Positions 7,636 through 15,603 of a DNA stretch of 64,000 nt are shown here, piece after piece; the first letter of the stretch is position 1, and the number at the start of each line of letters is the position of its first letter. The stretch spans positions 145,713-209,712 of the forward strand of contig JACPFU010000010.1 in NCBI GenBank assembly GCA_016182785.1, in the 5' to 3' direction. Below the pieces are notes generated by a model. The model saw only the letters and a program-made list of their open reading frames with translations. It searched no databases and was not told the DNA's origin. The position numbers and the translations under genes are program-made. The stretch comes from Lysobacterales bacterium (GTDB lineage Bacteria > Pseudomonadota > Gammaproteobacteria > Xanthomonadales > Ahniellaceae).

Positions 7636-9720
7636 ATGTCGCACTCGAACCTGCTTCTGCGCGCCCTGCTCGCGCTGCTGCTGATCGCGCCGAGCGCGCT
7701 GGTCCGCGCCCAGGGATACCTGTGGCCGGGCGCCGCGCCGCCGTGCAACGGCACGCTGCAGCAGTGCATCGACGGCGTCATCGACAACGCCGTCATCTCG
7801 ATCAACAGCAACACCCCGAGCATCGCCAGCGATCCGCTGATCACGCGCGGACTGGTGCTGCGCGCCGCACCCGGGCTCAAGCCGGTGTTCCCGGCCGGCA
7901 TCGGCATCGACGTCAACCTCACCGCGGCACACGCGGTGGAACTCGACGGCCTGGTGCTGCGCAACGGCGGCATGGTCAATGTCGTCGCCAGCCTCGGCGC
8001 CGGGGCGGGCACCGCGCACTTCACCGCCCAACACCTGCGTTTCGAGCACATCGGCGTGTCCGGCGGCGGCTTCTCGATCGACTTCAGCGGCGAGAGCGAA
8101 CTGCAATTGCATATCCGCGACAACGATTACCTGCGCACCGGTGGCGCCGGCAACTTCGCCGTGGTGCAGGCGCATCCCGGTCATCTCGGCGGCGAGATCG
8201 CGTTCAACCGCATCGACCTGCCGGACGGAAGCAGCAGTGCCTACGGCATCCTGCTCGCGACGGATGGCGTCACCGCCTGGTCGGATGTGGTCGTCGCCGG
8301 CAACCGCATCCGCGGCTCCTTCAGCTACGGCGCGATCTGCTTCGCCAGCAAGGTCACCGGCGCCGGCAAGCTGCCGGTGTCGCAGACGCGTTTCCTGAGC
8401 AACGTGCTGATCGGCGCGGTGCCCGGATCCGGCAACGGGCTGTGCCTGCTCGCAGGCGAGGGCTACATCGACGCGCAGGTGATCAACAACACCTTCATCG
8501 ACCTGGGCGCCGCGATGCAGGTGCTGCCGCGGCCGTTCGATCCGCCGACGGTGGTGAACCCGGTATCCGGCGAGTTCGCGAACAACCTGTTCGCGCACAA
8601 CGCCAGCGCGGTGCTGATCACGCCGGCGGCATCGGCGCTCAGCAATCGCAACAACCTCTACTTCGCCAACGGCAGCAACGGCAGCGGCTACAGCGCCGGC
8701 GTCGGCAGTCGTTACGACGACCCGCGCCTGCTCTCGCGCAGCCAGCCGTACCTGCTGGCGTCCTCGCCGGCGATCGATGTCGGTGCCGCCGCTGCGCTGC
8801 CGCCAAGCACGACCTGGCCGAGCCTCGACGCCGAGGGCCACCGCCGTGTCAAGCGCAGCACCGTCGACATCGGCGCCTACGAGTACGGCGACGGCTGGTT
8901 CGACGCCATCGGCAACGGCACCACCATCACCGGCAACACGCTGCTGCTCGATCACCCGACCAGCAACGACGCGCCCGCTGCGCGCGTATTCGCAACGCCC
9001 GACTACAGCCTCGGCGGCGTCACCAACATGCGCCCGTTCGGGGTCTATTGGCACAGCGCCGCCGGACGCTGGCGCGTGTTCAACCAGGACTTCGCCGCGA
9101 TGCCGACCGGTGCCGGCTACAACCTGTTCGCGCCGGCGGCGCCGACCGCCCTGACCACGTTTCCCGACATCGGGCTGTTCCTGCACCGACTGCCCGCATC
9201 GGGCCCGACCAATCCCTCGGACCTGATGAACCACCCGAGCCTCGACAACCGGCCGGACCAGATCGTGATCCTTACCCAGAACTGGAATCCGCAAGACCCG
9301 CCGGCATCGCCCGGCGTGTACAACAACTCGATCGTCACCCTCCAGTACTACGGCGACAATCTCTGGCGCGTCGCCAACGTCAGCGGCTTCTCGCTGCCGA
9401 TCAACGCCGCGTTCAACGTCTACGCGCAGCCGCCGAGCCCGAGCGCGTTCCACCACGTCGCCGAGGTCGGCAACACGGTCGGCGGCACCACCACGTTGCT
9501 GTCGCACCCGCTGCTCGACGGCAAGCCCTGCGCGCGTATCCAGGCAACCTCGATCTTCGGCGACCGCGAGTTCGACGTCGCTTATCTCCAGGCCTATGGC
9601 CGCTGGGGCATCTACAGCGTCAGTGCGATGCCCGACGGTGCGCGCTTCAACGTGCTCTACAGCCCGCGCCAGATCGAGGAATGCTCGGGCCCGCAGCTGT
9701 TCCGCGATGGCTTCGAGTAG
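7636..9720 (+). CDS. secreted parallel beta-helix protein (choice-of-anchor Q type) with FRDGFE tail
   Basis: 694 residues from the ATG at 7636, which has GGAGC upstream. Residues 1-26 are a signal peptide (LLALLLIAPSALVRAQ). Residues about 30-430 form a right-handed parallel beta-helix with many asparagine turns (NNTFIDLG, NNLFAHNAS, NRNNLYFANGS) and end with SPAIDVGAA and VDIGAYEYGD, the pattern of 'choice-of-anchor Q' proteins, which are named for carrying varied surface-sorting tails. Residues about 433-500, 529-597 and 616-675 are three diverged repeats of some 65-70 residues with the shared plan 'HP..d..p.AR...t......v......gRWr.......mp.g..FNV'. The protein ends QLFRDGFE. It has no C-terminal membrane helix, so a secreted or surface protein with a soluble tail is inferred. 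Confidence 0.75.
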   Translation: MSHSNLLLRALLALLLIAPSALVRAQGYLWPGAAPPCNGTLQQCIDGVIDNAVISINSNTPSIASDPLITRGLVLRAAPGLKPVFPAGIGIDVNLTAAHAVELDGLVLRNGGMVNVVASLGAGAGTAHFTAQHLRFEHIGVSGGGFSIDFSGESELQLHIRDNDYLRTGGAGNFAVVQAHPGHLGGEIAFNRIDLPDGSSSAYGILLATDGVTAWSDVVVAGNRIRGSFSYGAICFASKVTGAGKLPVSQTRFLSNVLIGAVPGSGNGLCLLAGEGYIDAQVINNTFIDLGAAMQVLPRPFDPPTVVNPVSGEFANNLFAHNASAVLITPAASALSNRNNLYFANGSNGSGYSAGVGSRYDDPRLLSRSQPYLLASSPAIDVGAAAALPPSTTWPSLDAEGHRRVKRSTVDIGAYEYGDGWFDAIGNGTTITGNTLLLDHPTSNDAPAARVFATPDYSLGGVTNMRPFGVYWHSAAGRWRVFNQDFAAMPTGAGYNLFAPAAPTALTTFPDIGLFLHRLPASGPTNPSDLMNHPSLDNRPDQIVILTQNWNPQDPPASPGVYNNSIVTLQYYGDNLWRVANVSGFSLPINAAFNVYAQPPSPSAFHHVAEVGNTVGGTTTLLSHPLLDGKPCARIQATSIFGDREFDVAYLQAYGRWGIYSVSAMPDGARFNVLYSPRQIEECSGPQLFRDGFE

Positions 9721-9735
9721 CTTGCGGATGCAAGC
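9720..9735. terminator. small hairpin after the beta-helix gene
   Basis: GCTTGC and GCAAGC pair around GGAT directly after the stop codon at 9718-9720. The 6-bp stem without a T-run is only suggestive. Confidence 0.3.
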
Positions 9736-9762
9736 CGCCCGTCGCTGCGGCAAGATCGGCAG

Positions 9763-10467
9763 ATGACCCTGACCGTCGCCCTGCTCGCGCTGCTGGCCGG
9801 ACTCGCGATGCTCGGCGCGTTCGCGTTCGCGTGCTTGCGCCGCAGCGCCCGGCCCGCGCCGGTTGCGGGCAGCGACCATGCTGCCGCGCTCGCCGCCGAG
9901 CGCGAGCGCATCTATGCCGACCTGCACGACGATCTCGGCGCCAAGCTGCTGCAACTCATCCACACCGCCAGCGACCCGCGCCAGGCCGATCTCGCGCGCG
10001 CCGTGCTGCAGGACCTGCGCGACGTGGTCACGCGCTCGCGCGGCGAGCCGGGCACGCTATGCGACGTGCTCGCCGACATCCGCGTCGAAGCCACGCAACG
10101 GCTTGCGGCGGTGAACCTGCAACTGGACTGGCAGCAGGAGGACGACATCGCCGATCCGGCGCTGAACCAGCATCAGGCCCTGCATCTGTTCCGCATCGTG
10201 CGCGAGGCGATCAGCAATGCCATCCGCCACGCCGGCGCCACGCGCCTGCGCGTGCGCGTGGACGCCACGCCGGAGCGGCTGACGCTTGAGCTCAGCGACG
10301 ACGGCATCGGCCGCAGCGGCACCGCCACTCGCGGCAGCGGCACGCGCAACATGCGCGACCGCGCGCGCGAACTGGACGGCAACGTCACCTGGCGCGACGC
10401 CACCGGGCATGGCACCAAGGTGATCCTGAGCGTGGCCCTGAACGAATCCGCGCCGGTGTCGCCATGA
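9763..10467 (+). CDS. short NarL-type sensor histidine kinase
   Basis: 234 residues. One N-terminal membrane helix (about 4-24) is followed directly by a HisKA_3 dimerisation helix, ERERIYADLHDDLGAKLLQL, with the phospho-accepting His at 55. The ATPase part then shows an N box (REAISNAIRHAG), a G1 box (LSDDGIGR) and a G2-like GSGTRNMRDRARELDG. There is no periplasmic sensor domain, so input is probably through the membrane or an unseen partner. The stop overlaps the response-regulator ATG by four bases, so the pair is co-translated. Signal and target genes are unknown. Confidence 0.85.
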   Translation: MTLTVALLALLAGLAMLGAFAFACLRRSARPAPVAGSDHAAALAAERERIYADLHDDLGAKLLQLIHTASDPRQADLARAVLQDLRDVVTRSRGEPGTLCDVLADIRVEATQRLAAVNLQLDWQQEDDIADPALNQHQALHLFRIVREAISNAIRHAGATRLRVRVDATPERLTLELSDDGIGRSGTATRGSGTRNMRDRARELDGNVTWRDATGHGTKVILSVALNESAPVSP

Positions 10468-11126
10468 GCGGATTCGCCTCGGCGCTGGTAATCGACGACC
10501 TCGACCACTGCCGCGACTGGCTCGCACAGGCGCTGGCGCTGGCGTTCCCGGGCATCGAGGTGCGCTTCGCCGACAGCGTCGCCAGTGGTCACGCAGCGCT
10601 GGCTTCGCCGCCCCCGCTGGTGCTGTGCGACCTCGGCCTGCCGGATGGTTCCGGGCTGGAGCTGATCGAGCGCCTGGGGCGCGAGGCGCCGCAGGTGCAG
10701 GTCGTGGTCAGCACCGTGTTCGACGACGACGCGCACCTGTTCCCGGCGCTGCGCGCGGGCGCTCACGGCTACCTGCTGAAGGACGCGACGATCGAGGCCA
10801 TCGCCGAATTGCTCGGTGGCATCGTCGCCGGACAGCCGCCGTTGTCGCCCTCGATTGCGCGCCGCCTGCTGCGCCATTTCCAGCCGCCGGCCACGACGCC
10901 GACACCGGCCGCCGAGGCCGACCCGCTGACCGCGCGCGAACGCGACGTGCTGCGCCTGATCGCCAAGGGCCTGACCGTCGCCGACACCGCGAGCGCGCTG
11001 CAACTGACGCGCCACACCGTCGCCGGCTACGTCAAGGACATCTACCGCAAGCTGCAGATCAACTCGCGCGCGGAAGCCACGCTCGAAGCCACCCGCCGCG
11101 GGCTGGTCGGCGCCGGCGCGCGCTGA
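10464..11126 (+). CDS. NarL/FixJ-family response regulator
   Basis: 220 residues. The receiver domain (1-120) has the acidic pair Asp11-Asp12, the phospho-acceptor Asp56 in VLCDLGLPDGSG, Thr near 84 in VSTVFDDDA and Lys near 106 in GYLLKDA. After a Pro/Thr linker a LuxR-type helix-turn-helix (about 152-212) reads LTARERDVLRLIAKGLTVAD and HTVAGYVKDIYRKLQINSR. It would be phosphorylated by the kinase encoded just upstream and bind DNA as a dimer. The ATG overlaps the kinase stop (ATGA). Confidence 0.9.
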   Translation: MSGFASALVIDDLDHCRDWLAQALALAFPGIEVRFADSVASGHAALASPPPLVLCDLGLPDGSGLELIERLGREAPQVQVVVSTVFDDDAHLFPALRAGAHGYLLKDATIEAIAELLGGIVAGQPPLSPSIARRLLRHFQPPATTPTPAAEADPLTARERDVLRLIAKGLTVADTASALQLTRHTVAGYVKDIYRKLQINSRAEATLEATRRGLVGAGAR

Positions 11127-11133
11127 GCGAAGG

Positions 11134-11168
11134 CCACGGCCGGCCTCGTCCCTGTATGCCGGCCGTGG
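11134..11168. terminator. stem-loop after the two-component operon
   Basis: CCACGGCCGGC (11134-11144) and GCCGGCCGTGG (11158-11168) are perfect reverse complements with a 13-base loop. The element begins 8 bases after the response-regulator stop. A terminator role is inferred from position; there is no T-run. The rest of the 11127-11352 gap shows only a weaker GC hairpin near 11250-11265. Confidence 0.5.
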
Positions 11169-11352
11169 AGAAGGGCGCGGCGCTCTGCGTCGCCTGATCG
11201 TCACTGCTCACCACCGGGATGCTACGCACGCGCGTTGCACCCCGGTACCCCGCGAATGCGGGGGCGCCCGCGTGCTGCCCGAATTCATCGCCGCGACGTC
11301 ATCGCCGCCGACGCGCGAATCGCGACACTGCAGGCCCGCATCCGGAGTCGCC

Positions 11353-12069
11353 ATGCCCCTGCCCCGCGCCGTTCTTGCCCTGCCCGCCGCGTTGTTGTGC
11401 ACGGCGCTCGGCGCGACCGAGCTGCTGCTGCCCGGCGACTACCACGGCGACGAAGTGACCGCGCGCGACCAGGAAATCTGGCTGACGCTGGTATTGGACG
11501 CGGACGGCCATACCCGCCTGGAACCTCGCCCGATCGAAATCGACGCCATCCACGATGCCGTGCTCGACGAACTCGATGCCGCCACCGGCAAGCGCGTCGG
11601 CGCCGGCAGCGACGATGCCCTGTTCCATGTGCGCGACATCGCCGGCGCGACCGCGGGTGAAATCGCATCTGCCTACATCGCCGGCGGCGAGCCGCTCGCG
11701 ATCGCACCGCAGTTCGAGCGTGGCTTCGAGCTGGCGGGCCGCGACGCCGGACGCCTGCGCCTGGACTGCGCCGCCGCGGCTGCGGACGCCAGCTCGACCT
11801 GCACGCTGCTGCTGCAGCTCGGCAAGCGCAGCCAGACCCTGGCCACCTGGCAGGCACAGGCGCGGACGCCGGGGCCGTGGATGCTCGGCAACGACGCCTA
11901 CCCGCACCTGCGCTGGGCCGGCGACCTGGACCGCGACGGCCGCCTCGACCTGCTGATCGACGTCAGCGACCACTACAACGTCTCGCAGCCGACGCTGTTC
12001 CTGTCCTCGCAAGCCCGCGACGACGAACTGGTGCACCAAGCCGCGGTGCTGCGCTCGGTCGGCTGCTGA
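11353..12069 (+). CDS. exported protein of unknown function with a calcium-binding-like DxDxDG loop
   Basis: 238 residues from the ATG at 11353, with GGAG a few bases upstream and a signal peptide (VLALPAALLCTALGATE). The mature protein is acidic. Near the C-terminus DLDRDGRLDLLIDVSDHYN matches the FG-GAP/dockerin-type calcium loop (D.D.DG..D). Four cysteines could form disulfides in the periplasm. I do not recognise a family beyond this motif. It stands between the two-component system and a convergent secreted-protein gene, and nothing around it shows a function. Confidence 0.65.
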   Translation: MPLPRAVLALPAALLCTALGATELLLPGDYHGDEVTARDQEIWLTLVLDADGHTRLEPRPIEIDAIHDAVLDELDAATGKRVGAGSDDALFHVRDIAGATAGEIASAYIAGGEPLAIAPQFERGFELAGRDAGRLRLDCAAAAADASSTCTLLLQLGKRSQTLATWQAQARTPGPWMLGNDAYPHLRWAGDLDRDGRLDLLIDVSDHYNVSQPTLFLSSQARDDELVHQAAVLRSVGC

Positions 12070-12082
12070 GCGCGCGCCGCAC

Positions 12083-13300
12083 CTACTCGAAACCGTTGCG
12101 GAACAGCAGCGCTTCCGAGATCACGACGGCATGCGTGCCGAAGATGCTGACGTTCGCCGGCAATCCGCCGACGCTGGCCTGGAACACGATGCTCTCGTTC
12201 GGATCGCCGGCACCGTCGTTGCAGATGCGGATGCGGGGCGTGTAGCTGGCCTGCCCGGTGCCGAGGAAAAAGTTGTTCGACGGATTGAACGTGATCGGGT
12301 CGTCGTAGAACGACCAGTCCTGGTTCGGGCAGGCGACGTTGTAGGCGCCCTGGGTCGCGGTGCCGCTGATGCGCGCGATCGTCCCCGACAGGAACAGGCC
12401 GAGCGTCGCTGCGCCGTCACTGCTCGATGGCACCAGGCTGATCGGCAACGGGTGCGGCGTGGCCGCGGTTTCCTCGGCCGTGCTGCCCGGCGAAATGAAG
12501 GAGATGCTGCCGCTCTCGTCATCGTTGACGGTGATCTGGTGCGTTGCGGTCGACACGATCACGCCGCTCGGGTTGGCGAACTTCAGCCGCACCGTTTCGG
12601 CGCGTTCGAGCGCGGCGTCGTCGAGCACCTGGCCGATGACGAACATCTGCCCGCCAGCCGTGCCCGCGGGAATCTGCAGCGTGCTGGTGCTGATCGAGAA
12701 GTCGCTGCCCGAATCGGCGGTGCCCGGATTGTCGAGGTCGAGCGCGATGCCGACCGAGCGTGACCCGGTGGTTGCGGCGCCGCCTTCGGTCAACACCTGA
12801 ACGCGCAGGGCGGGCCCGAGGTTCTCGGTCACTGCGGTCTCGACGAACACCACCGACGGGTCCGGAGTTCCCGCCAGCGTGAAGTTCAGCTGCCAGGAAT
12901 TGACGGTGTCGTTGCAGGCGTCGTTGCCGTTGCTGTCGCTGACGCGCAGGATCCAGGCGCCATTCGAGCTCTGGCCGTTGAAGGTATTGATCGTCGCCGT
13001 GGTCTGGACGCCATTGCGCGTGCCGACCAGGTGTTCGCTGCCGAGCGGGCTGAACAGCCGAAACGTGTGCTCGTTGATGCACGGACTGAACGAGTGGCGC
13101 ACGTTGGAAGTCAGCGTCATGCCGTTGATCGCCCCGCTGTTGCCGGAGACGCTGCAGCTGAAATCGGTGTTGCCGCCGTTGTTCGGCGGGTCGTAGTTGC
13201 CGCCGGTGCAGACGGTCGGGTTGGCGCCCCGGGCAACGTCCGTCAGTCCCGTCGCGAGCACGAGAGCGACGCAGGCGAACCACACGCGAGTCGTGAACAT
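12083..13300 (-). CDS. secreted P-domain plus Calx-beta-like protein with FRNGFE tail
   Basis: 405 residues. A signal peptide (about 1-26) leads into a P-domain-like beta sandwich (28-150) with paired cysteines, HTFRLFSPLGSEHLVG, then GAWILRVSDSNGNDAC and SWQLNFTLAG. Residues about 155-265 resemble a Calx-beta domain (SGSDFSISTSTLQIPAGTAG, then VLDDAALERAETVRLKFANP and ITVNDDE), a calcium-binding adhesion-type fold. Another beta-rich region follows. The end, EALLFRNGFE, repeats the tail seen in two other secreted proteins here. GGGGAC precedes the ATG. No catalytic residues are evident, so a structural or adhesive role is likely. Confidence 0.7.
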   Translation of the reverse strand: MFTTRVWFACVALVLATGLTDVARGANPTVCTGGNYDPPNNGGNTDFSCSVSGNSGAINGMTLTSNVRHSFSPCINEHTFRLFSPLGSEHLVGTRNGVQTTATINTFNGQSSNGAWILRVSDSNGNDACNDTVNSWQLNFTLAGTPDPSVVFVETAVTENLGPALRVQVLTEGGAATTGSRSVGIALDLDNPGTADSGSDFSISTSTLQIPAGTAGGQMFVIGQVLDDAALERAETVRLKFANPSGVIVSTATHQITVNDDESGSISFISPGSTAEETAATPHPLPISLVPSSSDGAATLGLFLSGTIARISGTATQGAYNVACPNQDWSFYDDPITFNPSNNFFLGTGQASYTPRIRICNDGAGDPNESIVFQASVGGLPANVSIFGTHAVVISEALLFRNGFE

Positions 13301-13420
13301 CTGCTTGTCCCCCAGACTGGCCAGTGACAGAGATCGAACCGCCGATGCGCGAACTGGGGAAAGGCTAGCGCGCGCGGCTGGCTGCGGCGAGTGCCGAAGC
13401 GGAGCAGGACGGGCCTGCGA

Positions 13421-14194
13421 CTAGAAGCCGTCGCGCAGGAAGCCGCCGTCGACGGCGACGGTTTCGCCGGTGACATACGAAGCCGCGGGCAGGCACAGGA
13501 AGGCGATCACCGCGGCCACTTCCTCGGGTTCGCCGATGCGGCCAAGCGGAGTATGCGCGACCACTTCGGCCAGGTACTCGGGGTTCGCGAGCTTGCCCTC
13601 GGTGCGCTGGGTGCGGATGTACCAGGGCGCGACCGCATTCACGCGGATGCCGTGGTCTGCCCATTCGATCGCCAGATTGCGCGTGAGCTGGGTGAGCGCA
13701 GCCTTGCTCATGCCGTAGGGCGAGCCGGTGCGCACCGCCGTCAGGCCCGACACCGAACCGACGTTGACGATCGCCGCCTCGCCATGGCGCGCGAGCAGCG
13801 GATGCGCCATGCGGCAGACATCGAAGGCGGTGATCACGTTCAGCTCGAAGATGCGGCGCACTTCGTCGAGTTCGTAGTCGAGCGTGGCGCGCGTGCTGTT
13901 GCCGCCGACGTTGTTGACCAGCACGTCCAGGCCTCGGCCGAGGTCGTTGATCCAGTCGAACAGGTCCAGGCGTTGCTCGGCCTCGGCAAGGTCGGCGGCG
14001 AACGCGAGCGCGCGCTGCTTCGGATACAGCGCCTCGATTTCCGCGCGACGCGCCTCGAGCGTCGCCGCGTCGCGCGCGACCAGCAGCACGTCGCAACCGA
14101 GCAGTGCCAGCTCGCGCGCGGCAGCCAGGCCAATGCCCTTGCTGGCCCCGGTCACGAGCGCGATCTTCCCGTCCAGCCGCCAGCGCGCATTCAT
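13421..14194 (-). CDS. short-chain dehydrogenase/reductase (tropinone-reductase-like)
   Basis: 257 residues with the complete classical SDR set: the NAD(P)-binding glycine motif TGASKGIG (15-22), VLVNNVGGN, catalytic Ser in VNVGSVSG, and the YGMSKAAL active-site Tyr-Lys pair. The C-terminal GETVAVDGGF is also typical. The Arg-free but Lys-containing cofactor loop suggests NADP, not certain. The enzyme oxidises or reduces a small alcohol or ketone in the cytoplasm; the substrate is unknown. It is transcribed divergently from the 14247 lipoprotein. Confidence 0.85.
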   Translation of the reverse strand: MNARWRLDGKIALVTGASKGIGLAAARELALLGCDVLLVARDAATLEARRAEIEALYPKQRALAFAADLAEAEQRLDLFDWINDLGRGLDVLVNNVGGNSTRATLDYELDEVRRIFELNVITAFDVCRMAHPLLARHGEAAIVNVGSVSGLTAVRTGSPYGMSKAALTQLTRNLAIEWADHGIRVNAVAPWYIRTQRTEGKLANPEYLAEVVAHTPLGRIGEPEEVAAVIAFLCLPAASYVTGETVAVDGGFLRDGF

Positions 14195-14246
14195 CGGTCC
14201 GGTCTCCCGCTAGGATCGACGCATTATCACCGCTGGAGCCACGTCC

Positions 14247-14489
14247 ATGACCATCCGCGTCCGTCCCGTTGTCATCACCGCACTGCTCGCGCTGGGTGCC
14301 TGCAGCAGCGAACCCGCGCCGGTCGATCCCGCGGTGCAAGCCGAACGCGCCGACCCCAAGGGCAACCCCCTCGCCGGTACCGCGCTCGATGCCCAAGGCG
14401 AAGCCCTGAAGAAAGCGCGTGGCGTCGAGGACACCCTCAACGCCGCGGCACAGCGCAAGATGGACGAAGCCGACGCTGCATCGCAATGA
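14247..14489 (+). CDS. very small predicted lipoprotein
   Basis: 80 residues. Basic N-terminus (Arg4, Arg6), hydrophobic core and lipobox LGAC with Cys19 predict a lipoprotein signal. The mature 62 residues are Ala/Glu/Lys/Asp-rich and look helical (GEALKKARGVEDTLNAAAQRKMDEA), perhaps coiled coil. Function unknown. It converges with the acyltransferase gene. Confidence 0.6.
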   Translation: MTIRVRPVVITALLALGACSSEPAPVDPAVQAERADPKGNPLAGTALDAQGEALKKARGVEDTLNAAAQRKMDEADAASQ

Positions 14490-14498
14490 CCCGGTGAC

Positions 14499-15536
14499 TC
14501 AGGGCTTGCTGCGGTGCCGCAGCAGGCGGAAGTCGTCAGCGCGTGGCTTCAAGCGCAACGCCTGCCACTCGACAAGTCGCCACGACGCCGCGGCCAGCAC
14601 GATCGCCCCGGCGCTGCCGAGCACAAACAGCGGCAGCGGGGGGATATCGTGCCAGAGCGCGACCAGCGACTGCTGCACCGGCGCGCCATACAGGAACACG
14701 CCGTAGGACCAGTCTGCCTTGGGCGGCGGCAGCACCGGCAGTCGGTAGGCGACACACAGGACCAGATAGATGCACGCGACGATCAGCAGGCTGCCGACGT
14801 AGCGCGTGTGCGCCAGCGCGACGATCAGCAACAGCAGCGCGGCGAGTGCGCGCCACGACAGCGGCAGCCGGTCGCGCCACAGGGCCGCCAGCGCGGCGAG
14901 CAGGAACAGCGGCGTGAACACGCTTGAATCAGCCGCAGTCGGCTGCGGCAATCCCTTGTCGTGGACGGTCAGCGCGATCAGCAGCAGCGCAAGAACCGTG
15001 AACAGCGCTCGCCGCCGGAACAGACCGAACAGCGCCAGCACGCCGAAATAGAGATACCAGCGGATTTCCCAGCCGAGCGACCAGAGCGAGGCGTTGACCA
15101 CGCCTGGAAACGGATGCCCGTCGAACACGCCGGGCAGATGCGACTGCATCGAAATCGGCAGCGCGTTGCGGACGAAGTACGACCAGGTCTCGGCATCGAC
15201 GAAGTAGGCGGCCAGCGGCAAGCGCGTGAACGCGGCACCGAAACCGAACACGCAGACCGCAAGACACACCGCGTAGGCCGGGTAGATGCGCAGGAAGCGA
15301 TGCCATGCGTAGCGCGGCAGGGAGTCATTGCGCTGCAGACTGAGTGCGAGCAGGTAGCCGGAGATCGCGAAGAACAGATAAACGGCGAAGCGTCCGGCGT
15401 CGAAACCGCCGGTCAGCCGCGACAGCGGCTCGCGGGTGCCATGCAGCGACAGCGCGAAACTGTGCGCCCACAACACCAGCAGCGCCGCCAGGTGACGCAG
15501 CCAGGCGAAGTTGTCGCCGCTGCTTGCGAAGGGCAT
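14499..15536 (-). CDS. membrane acyltransferase (acyltransferase-3 / OafA type)
   Basis: About 345 residues with some ten hydrophobic helices. The family moves acetyl or other acyl groups onto sugars of surface polysaccharides or other exported molecules. The first helix carries NFAWLRHLAALLVLWAHSF with the Arg and His expected for catalysis, followed by a second block RFAVYLFFAISGYLLALSL and RFLRIYPAY, all typical. I chose the ATG at 15536; a TTG in frame at 15560 would add eight residues, and neither has a strong ribosome-binding site. Acceptor unknown. Confidence 0.85.
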   Translation of the reverse strand: MPFASSGDNFAWLRHLAALLVLWAHSFALSLHGTREPLSRLTGGFDAGRFAVYLFFAISGYLLALSLQRNDSLPRYAWHRFLRIYPAYAVCLAVCVFGFGAAFTRLPLAAYFVDAETWSYFVRNALPISMQSHLPGVFDGHPFPGVVNASLWSLGWEIRWYLYFGVLALFGLFRRRALFTVLALLLIALTVHDKGLPQPTAADSSVFTPLFLLAALAALWRDRLPLSWRALAALLLLIVALAHTRYVGSLLIVACIYLVLCVAYRLPVLPPPKADWSYGVFLYGAPVQQSLVALWHDIPPLPLFVLGSAGAIVLAAASWRLVEWQALRLKPRADDFRLLRHRSKP

Positions 15537-15603
15537 GGCCAGCGGGCGCACCGGAATCAACGGGCCCGCGCCGGCGCAGTGCCGGCACGGGCCCCGGTTT
15601 CGA

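Noticed and set aside
11250..11265. Hairpin CCCCGC-GAAT-GCGGGG upstream of the 11353 gene
   Set aside because: Six GC pairs in such GC-rich DNA are not significant alone.
13421..13440. SDR oxidoreductase ending FLRDGF, similar to the FxDGFE tail
   Set aside because: The protein is cytoplasmic, lacks the final Glu, and the residues belong to the normal SDR C-terminus (VDGGF...).
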